NCBI GenBank assembly: GCA_947846985.1
Contig: CANTUZ010000007.1
Span: forward strand, 33,484,355-33,548,354
Source of the DNA: Fratercula arctica
Taxonomy: Eukaryota; Chordata; Aves; Charadriiformes; Alcidae
Direction: 5' to 3'
Length of the DNA stretch: 64,000 nt
Both the position numbers and the translations under genes were made by a program. A model generated the notes under the pieces. It was not told where the DNA came from, did not search any database, and saw nothing but the letters and a program-made list of their open reading frames with translations. Positions 53,801 through 64,000 of the stretch are shown one piece after another; within the stretch, counting starts at the first letter, position 1; each line of letters starts with the position of its first letter.

Positions 53801-56800
53801 TATAGAGTTGCAGAATCCTGCAGTTCCCTCTGGCAGCCTTCAACGGGCCCGTGCCTCACTCCAGGTACTGACAAACTCTGGCTGACGTGAAACTGTAAAG
53901 AGCATTTCCATGTGTATGCAGCAGCAGCAAACTGTTGCTCCTTGGCTCAGATAGCAGCAACTGCCACCTCAAATAGGCACCTGGCTACAAGATACCCATG
54001 TCCACAGTGAGAAACATAGATGCGTTCCTTCCCAGGCCCTATCCCAGGAGGAACAGCGGAAGCTATGGGAAGATGGTGGGATACGAGGGAACTGGCAGCA
54101 CACTGCCAGCCTCTGGGCTCACAGTACCTGTATCTCTGTCTTGGTACAAACCAGTGCCTGGAGCTGGTCTTCAGCAGGGGACAGGAGCAGGGCTCTGCCT
54201 GTTGTTTTGTTTCCTTGCAGGACATACTGAGAGGCAGAGTCACGTGCTGAGGGTACGAGCATGGGACACCTGCCACAGGCTTCACAAACGACCTCAGACA
54301 GGTTACTCACTGTCTTTGTGTCTCTGCTCTTGCTCTGTGAGAAACTCGGCTCTCTCCCTTGCTGTTAATGTAGATGGGAGGCTGTTTCTATTTTGCCAGA
54401 ACTATCAGACTTTAAAGAACCTAATAAAGAGCCAGTTTAGTTTCAGAAACCCGACAGCAATCATGTTGTTACTCAGCACACAGTACCTGCAATACAGTGT
54501 CAACAACCCTGATAGCAAGTGAAGAAGAGAGAATGAGAGGCCCACAAAATACCTCCTAGGAACTCAAAAAAACCATGGAGTACTGGGGCAGATATCAAAC
54601 CTCTGGAAATGCTGGATTACTAGGAAAAAAAAAAGTCAACAGAATCAAGAACAGAGCCTGTACACTGATCCGTCCTTGAGGAGGAAAATAAACATGCAGG
54701 TGAAATGATTTTCTAAGTGGCAGAAAACTACAAGAAATGAGCAAGACACTGTTGCCAAGGTCAATGTCTAAAAAAGAAAAACCCAGAACAGCTGATATAT
54801 TGCCTGATCTCAGACAAAATGAACCTAAAGGCTCTGTTGTTTAGGCAAAATCATGAAGCAGAGAAAAGAATAAACAGTTTGGTGACAGCGCTGTGCGTCA
54901 CCATGTCTATGTGTAACTCTAGAGATAGCAGAGGTCCCCTAGTGAAACAGGTAACAGCCTGAGATACACATTGTTTGCTTTACAGGGGAGACTGCGAGGC
55001 TCCTGAGCTAGCTCTAGGGAAATGACTCCAAACAGCACGGTCATCTGAACTATCCAGCAAGCGTGAAAGAGAGTGACAGACCCAAAGAGCGAGAGCATTT
55101 GCACCAAGAATGTGGTTAAAGGAACCCAGGAAGCATGGAGAAACAGACTGCCAGAAAATATAGGCTTTGTGGTCCAGAGCACGGTACAGAAATATACACA
55201 AAATTAAAATTATCAGAGCAATGGGGTAAACACATACAGGAAACAGAATACCTCTATGATGCAGTTTCTCCAGGAAGTAAATAACAAGAGTGAATGCAGT
55301 GACTGAGGACATCCCTGTGAAAAGAAAGATCTCTGCAGTACCACCTCAGCAGACGAACAGACTCTCAATAGTCAGGCTCTGCAAAAGAAGCTGCCAGCCA
55401 TTCTACAGCTATGTTTGCTGCTGTGCCATTAAATCAAAGACCAATTTGAGTCCAGCTGGATTGTAGAGCCAGCTGCAATGATAAGACACAATCTTAAACT
55501 GGGGAAATGCCACCAAGTGTTGAAAACATAGAATAAAAAAAATGTTCTGAGGTCAGTGGGCAAACACAAGCTGTTGATAAGAAAACCTCACAGAACCAGA
55601 GGCATTATCACTTTAGCTTAACAAAAGCTGACAGACAGAACCATCCACTGCTTGGCTGCAGGGTCATGCAAACATGAAATGATAAACATATTTGATAAAG
55701 AAATATTATTATTTTCTTAGAAACTTATGTCCCTAGAAGGCCTTAGAAGACAAGAGGCTTTGGTTAAAAAACTAGAGCAGAAAAAAAAAAAGAACACAGA
55801 ATACACAAAACCAATTAAAAGCCACACTAACTAACAGGTCACAAAGACTAACCATGACCTAAAAATCATCACTGAGTGAGCCCGTTCCTAGTGAGGTTAA
55901 TTCCTGGCCCTGCATTTAGCCCTGAGGCCTTTAAAGAAATTCTTCAGAGCAGAAGACACGATGAGCACCTTGCAGTGTACTGACTGGAGAAGCTCTGCAG
56001 ACTCTGAAGTCTGGGAACATCCGAGGCCATCAGCACGCACTGAGGTGACAGGCAGAGCTAAGGGACCAAGAACCTCCACCCTAGGGCTCAGGGGTCCTCA
56101 GCAGCAGAGGGTGGGGTCAGGGTCACCTCAGGGAGCCTGGCCGGATGGTCCCACCCCAGCTGGAAGGGCTGCTCATCAGCCTGCTGTCTCCACTAAGCAG
56201 GGCAAGGCTGGAGGCAGTCACGGCTAGGAGCTGGGAACACAGGTAGCACAGCCCCGGCTGCCTGCTACCGAGCTAGAGACCTGGATCAATCCTTATCTCT
56301 TAAGCCAAAGAAGCTGGTGTACAAGAAGTTGCTCTGCTACTAGCATGATTGTGTGGGTTCCTCCCTAATTTACAGCCTTAGGCAGATGCCTGCTTTTCCC
56401 TGCCCTGTCCTGAGGTACCAAAGTCCTACATGGCAGCTCTGAGCAACACCAAGATGCCTCAGAAGCAAACCAACGAAGAGCAAGTTTGGAAAGCCAGCGT
56501 CCCATCCCATCTGCCAGCTGATGCCTAGCAGGTCACACAGTACATTTGCTCAGACAGAAAAGGAGTCACGAGCTACGCTCCCTGGAATGTGTCGTTTCCA
56601 TCCACACCTTACTAGTCACCAGCACTGTCTGGGTCACAAGCCAGGAAAAAGGACCACAAAAACAACCCTGTGGAGTACCTCTAAGGGATAATTGCCCATG
56701 TTCTTCAGAGACCAGCAGTGTACAGCACTTCCCAGTTGGTCAGTAATGGCAGCAAACACACAAAGAAATGGCAACTTTACAGAATGCCACGTGCATGCCT

Positions 56801-59800
56801 CAGTGGAAGAGAAGACAGCATATTAACACACCAAATTAATACCTAATTCTAATGGGAGACTCCAAGCAATTTCAGAGTGCTGCAGACACTAATGCAATAC
56901 TGGCTCCCTGACGGGCCAGATCACAAGAAAAAAATACTAACTTCTCTTTGCAAGACTATATGTCACGATATACCAGCCAGGAATGTCCTCAGAACACTTC
57001 TGCTGATAACATGCACCATCGCCAACCATTGTCATTAGAGTACCACTGTCCTGGGTGAAACAAGTTACAGCAACAAAAAATATGTGTTCAGACCCCAATC
57101 TTTGCTAGCACCGCTTGGCAGCTCAGAGATCTGCCCCATCAGTGAGACACACAGATCTGGGCTAGGAGAAAGCTACAGCAGAAAACTAGCCAAAGACCTA
57201 CTAGTGTAAGCGTTCAGGGTTTTTTTTCCCCTCCTTGTGGTAAATTTCAGAGGAAAACCTAAGAGCAGCTTCTACCAAAGGGCAGTGACCACCTGTCCTG
57301 TTTGTTTAGTCTCTATACCTGAATGAAAGCATCCTCCCACTTTTAAGAGATGAAGGTTCTTTTGCAAAATTAATCATTTCTTGCAGCTCAAGCAGCTCTT
57401 ATTTGCCATCAGAAACAAAATAAGACAATGACACCTTTGTGTACCAGAGAAGGAAAATATTTACCTTGCATTAAGTAAACTTTTCCCAAGGTGCAGGCAC
57501 AACTGTAAACAGGAGGAAACCTTAAGAAGAGAGAGATGGTAGAAGCTGTTTGCAACTACATACCTCAAAGCCAGAAGGGATGCGAAACTGGATCTCCTCT
57601 CTTCAGGAGTAAAGAAAATTGTCACAAAGAACCACAAATTATTTATTAAAGAGCATATGATACCATGAGGAAACAAAACAAAACCTGAAATAACCTAGAT
57701 GCAGACATTTCTACCGAGAGAAACCAGACAACAGTACAGGCAAGACAGCTTTTTCCTCTATTATCTTTAACTCAATTCTGCTTATCAGCATCGTCATTAC
57801 AGCTAAAAGTGCAAAGACTTTAACACATTTAGAGTCTTATTCAATTCCCACTGAAGTCACCGAATAGACTCCAGTAATGCTGTATCAGGTTTCTATGGGC
57901 CCTTCCAATCTGAGGAGCTGAACACTTCTTTAAGAACTAAATGAATTCAGCTTCCTCGCCTTTGTGAGGAAAATGCCCTGGCTGTTTGCCCTTTCTCTGA
58001 CTCAGACACATTTGGCCCAGTCCTGCAAAGGACTAAGTTCCCTCTGCTTCCACTGAAGTCAAGGGCATCTCTAAGGCTCAGCATGCCGAAAACCAGGCTT
58101 CCTGCCACCCCGGGGGCCAAACGCCAAGATGCCAGCTAGTAAACGCACAAACCCTGGGAAGAATGAAAGTGTGAAGGCAAAGCCCATGGCTCAGAATGGG
58201 CAGCCCTGGATCATTTTCCATGCGTGCCACGCACGTGAAAGTCCTGCTGTACCAGTGTTGTACCTGCTCCTCCATTTCATCCTGGGACTTGCAAGTCAAA
58301 TTCAGACCGACACAGAATGGTGTGCACACTTGAACGAGCCTCCACTGGCAAACGTGGGCCATCACATCATGGTTTATTACTATTTCATTGTCTTCCAATT
58401 CAATTCAGCCTGCAACAGCTCCCAAAGAAATGCAACACTTTACAGATCTTGTTCCTGTATTACTTGTTGTGTTTTAAAATATTTTTCTTCCATTATCTAG
58501 AAAATATTTATAGAGAATGTTAACATTTGTGACAAGAGTCATTTATCTCAGCTTTACAAACCTGTTCACCAGCTACAATTAATTAAACCCCTTGACACCA
58601 TATAGGTAAATTTCAGTGACACCCAACCCTAACTCTGATAATCTCAAAGCACTTCTGGAGCAATCAGGGAATTCTTATTAGACAAATCACACACTTGTCT
58701 GCAGAGCCAGGGCCAGAATCCTGGGCTTTCGACTGCCAAAAGTCTCAGCCTTTCAGCCTAAATGAGAAAAAGCACTAAAGCCAGACACTGCAGACTGTAC
58801 GCCACACAGCTTGTGCCAGGCAAAGCCCACCCTCGGCATCAGAAGCTGAACAGAGCTTACCTGAGCTAGCCAGAACACAGGCACCAGTCTGCAAAGAGCT
58901 TACAAATCAGGGAATCAATGCACAGAGATTAAATTACCACTCCAAATTGCCCCAATAAATCTATGGATATAAAAATGAGATAAATTAACAAACATGCCAC
59001 CACCTGTCCCTGATATACACCCCAAGAGTCAAACTCCTCTCTTGCTGTCTAGCATTCACCACTAGCAGTTGTAAGCTCTCCAGCCAAGAAATACAACTGG
59101 AGTTCCTAGGTTCTGCCCCCTGTACACACAGCGTCTAATATATCAAATCTATATTCTGAATGAAATTTTACAAAGCATCTCCTGTACTCCAGAGAATAGC
59201 AATCACCGCCAGTTGAAGACAATAACAGCAAAATCATCTTTTGCCCTAGTGTACTACTGCACTAGCTAGTTATCCACCATCCAGAACAGTCCAGTTCAGA
59301 TAAAGCTCTATGGAAAGTCAGCTTTATCATCCCTCCACCCCTGAGCCTTCAGGTCGTTTGCAACACTAAGCCTTACCTGCCACACAGTTGTCTTGTCCTT
59401 GTAAAGGTGCAAACCCTCTGCTATGTTTACCTTGATACTTCGACATTCAAACATTTGCCTATAGCTATCACACCACTTACTGAATACTCTTGTGCTAGAT
59501 GCACTGACCACATCCCCTCCGCATGTTTGCAGCCTCTGATCCCCTTCGGCTACATCACTTAGTGGCCGATTTCTTTCAAAAAAAATTATTAATTCTGGTA
59601 TTGACATCCCTGTAATTTCTGCTGTTCTCAAGGGGAGCTAAGATCTTTTAAAAATACAGACTTCAATATCTAAATCAAATTCAAAACTCAGAAGGGTGAA
59701 GGGCTTTTCCCATCCTGCCTCCGTGTGCAGGAGCACAGGGGGAAGCACCAGGAATCTGCTGTTCTCTTCTGCTCTGTAAATGACTTATCACGGAGACTCC

Positions 59801-62800
59801 GGCCAATTGCATAATTACAATGTGCCTCAATTCCCTCATTTCTCAGTGGCTACAATTATGCTGTAACAAATCCCTGGTCACCTGGAACTGATCCTGTACT
59901 TAGGATGCTGCCTCCCCGCAGGAATGTTGCAATCCAACAGGCACAGGATGTGCTCCTGGGAGAGCCAAGGTCTCTGACTGGAGCTGGTCATGAATTTTTC
60001 AGCAAGTTACATGTCAGTGGCTTGAAAGAGAATCTTTTCATGGGAATATGCCACTGTTCTGGAAGGCTTCACCAGAAGGACATGTCTGTGGATGAAACGG
60101 AGAGGGAACAGCACTTCTGTTCCCTTAGAGAGCAGCCGAAGACAGTGTGGACTTGGGACTGGAAACCCAGGTCCAACGCAGACACCAGCCTGCCAAGTAT
60201 CCTGGCAGGGGAACCAGATTCTCCAGGAACAGTTTTTCCACTCCTTTGTGAAAACTTCTTAATAACATTTCTTCCACTCCCCCTCTTTTCTGAAAAGCTT
60301 TAAAAGGTCTTAGTCCCAGCAAGATATAGAAGAGAAAACCATTTCTGACCTGGCCCTACGACAGGGAAAGACCTCAGGTTCCACTTACATGTCAGCGGTG
60401 CTGTGCACACACAGTGACCGGGCCATCAAGAGTCCAAGGATGTTAGAATCTCCACTCAACCTTTCTCCAACAATGAACCAGCCTGCTGGCCACCTCCCAG
60501 GCATTCTGTATAGATTATTAATTAGTTAATGGCTGGAGAGTGCTTGGAAAAGGTAGAAGGTGGGGTACTGCTGTCATTTCCCATTATTATCGTGGCTCTC
60601 TAACACACAGGCCACAGGCAACTTGGATCTGTCCTTCCTATGAATCTGAGATGCTGGACTCCACACAAATCAGTTCTTCCAAGCACATAATGTGAGTTAT
60701 AACATGCGAGTGATGATCTTGGCCTAAAACCTTTTAAGAGAGCTCTGGAGATGGAGGACACAGGGCCACATGCTCTTAACGTGCAAATGCAGTCCTGTGA
60801 CGTGAGTCTGCCCCACGAGACTATCTGAAGAAGCCCTTCTGCCAAAAACTACCGTTCACCCAGAAAAGCTGGCAGAAGAGAGGATGTGTCTGTACTACAC
60901 CATTTGTACGTAGCATCTGCTGGCTTATCTTGAAGTGCCACTGAAGGCACTTGGGCTAACTTTCCAACCTCGCAGTGACAAAGGAAGAAGCACATATTCT
61001 TGCAACATGGCTCTGAGAGTAGTAACCCCCACCAGAAGGGAGGGGAGGACTACCAGGACTTGGGTCTACTGGAACTCATCAGCCTTCCCTTCAGCTTCTT
61101 CACCCAAACTGACAACGCAGAAGACACTGGCCAGACTCTCCTTAGAAAATGATTTATTACAATCTAAACTTTCATGCTAACACATCTAAAGCAGACCTAA
61201 CTCTTTCAGCAGCCAGTATTACTTAATTTGACAATCCAACTGCACAAAATAGATCAAAGCGAAGGCTGGAATTTGCACAAGCACGTTTACACTGAGTGTC
61301 TGCACCACTTGAAGCAAGTGATTTATAACTGAATCAGTTGAGCTGCTGCCACTTTTCTGACAAGCCCAGAACTTCCTCCTCCCAGACTGGCAGGATGGAT
61401 TACCTTCTTTGTAAGTTAGACGACCAATGAAGCATCCACTCTGCAGCCAAAGCTGTGCTTGCAGTTCTTGAAGATGCACCCAAGTCTGCTTTTCCAGCGT
61501 GCACATCAGCACAGGACACAGCCCCCTCCCAGCAGCAAGTGCCTTGGTGAGCAGCTGCCCCGCGCTAACTTCCATGGACACCAGAGGGGAGACGAACTCC
61601 CCTCTAGCTGCAGTGTCACCTTATGCCCTGGAAGAGAACACTGCACTTGTTCTGGTGCCCCAGGAATTACACACCTCTGTTCTTTACCTATCTAGCCTCA
61701 GTAAAAAACCTGCTTTGATGACTTGCTGGCAACAGCTGTCAAAAAGCTCATTTATGTGCATGTGAGTGCTGTATGTGCACACATCAGAAATTACTGTTTA
61801 TTATCCAGCTCACTGATCTCCTTTTTACCAAACTCTGTGGATATGGGGTAACACAGTATTAAAAGGACTCAGCTAGATTATCAGTGCAGGCAGTGTGCAA
61901 CACCTCCATTTCTAGGTGTGCAATCGCCTGCAATTTCAGATAATGCACTTTCCCCGAGGCTTTGGCAAAATGTGCATTTGCGTTGCAGAACGTGAAGAGA
62001 CAGAAAGGCTATAAATTCTCCTCTCCATCCTTCCTACCAAGAGATAAACGACTTGGCAAGTTGAGTGATAAAGAACCAATATAATTATATGTCATTAAGC
62101 TGCAACTAATACTGGTAGAGAATGGACAAGGGCCTGCTCACTAGAAATGCTATCAAGGAATATCTAAGAGGTGGCAATAAGGCATGCATTGAAAATAGAA
62201 CACACTTCTTGCTTCTCCTAGAAATATTTAACTCTATTTCAAGCCACTACCTCTTGTTGTTTTACTTGGCATGAGCACTTTTCACCATGAAGAATTCTTT
62301 CTTCTGTCGAGGATTTTATGAAGGAGACAACAAACAGCATCTACCAATGAAACAGAGAGCCTCTGTGTTCTCTTTAGCAAAACGAAGTTCATCTCAATCT
62401 TCATTCAGAAAGAAATGCCAGGCTGAGCAGAAGACACTACCAGACCTCACTGCACAGCCCATTTGCTCCTCATGCAAGGCCTCCACCTGAATCTGTACCA
62501 CTGCTGCATTGACTCCCTGGACTTCCTTAAAACAAAATTCCTGTGCTGAATCTTATCCATTATCCATTATTTCTTGCCAATCACATGTAGAACTTAATTT
62601 ATTTGCTTTCAAAGAGTATCATAGGATTCAGTAATGCAGCAGAGAAACTACTGCATGCAGGAGGCAGTGCTCAGCTCCCGCGAGAATCCAGCTCTAGTTG
62701 CACATGTCTCACCATCCATTGTGGACAGCAAATACTTCTACTTATCTGCCAAGCAGCAGTTACTTTGACTTATCAAGCCTGACCAAAGTTAACATCTTCA

Positions 62801-64000
62801 ATATCAAGAACCCACCTATACAACTGAGACAGCTACTGGTGCTTCTACAGACCATTCAGGTCCTGGCCTCTCCCCAGAGATCACCACAGTGGGGGTTAAA
62901 CACTGGTTCTGGTATTTGCAATGGAAAAATTGGGAGCTGCTGAATGATCTGGGACTGCATTCCTTTAAGCCTGAACCAGGATTCATATCAGATAATACAA
63001 ATCTCTGATGACCTGTGAGCTAAAAGAGAAGTTTCTCTGACCCTTTGCCTTTGAGTACTTCCACTGATTTTATGACAGAGAAGTTTGAGGAAGAAAACTA
63101 TAAACCCAGGTCTAGCCTAATCTGTCTTCTGATCCCACACAACATTTACATGTGGCCAGTACGTGACCGGCCACCAAGGCAGATTCTTGTGCTAGTTCTC
63201 TGGGCTTGTACCATTCCCAGCTCAGCAAAGTTTTACAACAGTTGAAAGCTGCGGCCTTTATCAGAAGATGAGTGTTCAGTGTTACTGATAGAACCCAGTC
63301 ATGATTATCCAGGTAGATCACGATACTCTTTTAGCAATTATCATCAGCACCAATATAACTTTGGCTTCTGCAAACTGTAAGAGTGCCTTGATGTGATTCA
63401 CATTCAGGGGCATTATATCATAAAGAGCAATATAGGATCCCAGTCTGACAAGCTGATAATGCAGACTGTGTAAACAGAGATGAATCACTTCCTAAGTCTT
63501 TGCAGAAGGTTCGCTTGCCCTCAAAGAAACAAATTTCTATTCTTCTAAAGGCTGCTCGGACAGCAGAACCATCCATTCTTTTCCCTGTCTATAAGGAAGG
63601 ACCTCCAGGGTAGAAGCCCTTTTCTCAGTGACTGGCCTGTGCCTACAGCCATCTGCAAAACACCTGTCCCAAGAACTCTGTTTGAGAAAAGAAATCTTGT
63701 GAGAGGGAAAGGACTTTGAAAGGGAGCTATAGAAAGGAGGAATGTGTGCTGGGAAATGGCAGAAATCTTGAGACCGTGTTCCTATTGCAAATGCTATTTA
63801 TGTGTCACATCAAGATGAGAACTGCTGCAGTTATTAAACACAGCTACTTTATAAACCTCAATTCTGTGAATTAAATTCTGTGAGGTCAGACCACATAACT
63901 GGAGGCAGGATTTGGCCAAAGGCCATTATTTTTCATAAGGACTGGCCTCTGTGAGAGCAGATGTGTCATGAAACCCCTAGTAAGACACTTAACGCAGACT
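50821..64000 (-). other. Upstream intronic or intergenic DNA, last part
   Basis: 13 kb without a recognisable exon, transposon end or CpG island. Its longest open frame (53998-54522, 174 codons, plus) has no domain and lies across unremarkable sequence. A possible ancient repeat relic is at 58016-58085. PAK3 non-coding 5' exons could be here or beyond the window; I cannot place any. Confidence 0.55.
58016..58085 (+). repeat. Possible ancient repeat relic
   Basis: GCCCAGTCCTGCAAAGGACT, then CCACTGAAGTCAAGGGCATC, has the wording of an old reptile/bird interspersed repeat (GGCCCAGTCCTGCAAA ... ACTGAAGTCAATGGGA). Weak, from memory only. Confidence 0.25.

Noticed and set aside
53998..54522. 174-codon plus-strand open frame, the longest in the window
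   Set aside because: No domain, no splice or promoter context, mixed low-complexity composition, and overlapping equal-quality frames on the other strand; consistent with chance.
59308..59631. 107-codon minus-strand frame with a fairly protein-like composition
   Set aside because: No acceptor or donor logic, no family recognised and no coding neighbour; kept only as a weak curiosity.

Overview
The window is bird nuclear DNA carrying most of one gene: PAK3 (p21-activated kinase 3), on the minus strand. The avian assignment rests on several CR1 LINE tails ending in the CTATGATTCT-type 3' terminus and on one endogenous retrovirus of a type common in bird genomes. I cannot name the species. PAK3 rather than PAK1 or PAK2 is supported by the amino terminus ([17 protein letters not shown]..., [13 protein letters not shown]) and by a PAK3-type cassette exon (PDLYGSQMCTGKLPE).

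Layout, read 5' to 3' along the gene from high to low coordinates. 39394-64000 is CpG-poor DNA upstream of the first coding exon, most likely a 5' intron with no coding exon that I can support. 39372-39393 is 22 bp of 5'UTR in front of the ATG. Thirteen constitutive coding exons follow: 39197-39371, 32790-32890, 27863-28016, 26054-26091, 23316-23447, 22181-22343, 17022-17085, 13218-13266, 10389-10501, 9402-9519, 8442-8541, 7812-8008 and 785-922. All have GT-AG borders and compatible phases, and together they encode 514 residues. The optional 45-bp exon b is at 29141-29185. The last coding exon, about 29 residues, lies beyond base 1, so the gene is incomplete at its 3' end.

The exons give a standard group I PAK: PxxP (Nck-type) motif, basic stretch plus CRIB, autoinhibitory segment, acidic tract with the PIX-binding proline motif, then the kinase domain with glycine loop, VAIK, HRD, DFG and a phosphorylatable activation-loop Thr. 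One oddity is Cys where other PAKs have Arg in the LNRCLE motif.

The introns hold a doubly deleted endogenous retrovirus (3017-5113), five CR1 fragments, homopolymer and simple repeats, and some unexplained structures. These include an exon-like open frame with its own splice acceptor at 33064-33250, a 48-bp tandem duplication beside exon 8, homeodomain/POU/GATA motif clusters that could be enhancers, an X-box-like palindrome and two small CpG clusters. I found no tRNA, rRNA, CRISPR or other complete protein gene. Nothing in the window is convincingly a new biological system; the best leads are the exon-like frame and the candidate regulatory blocks.
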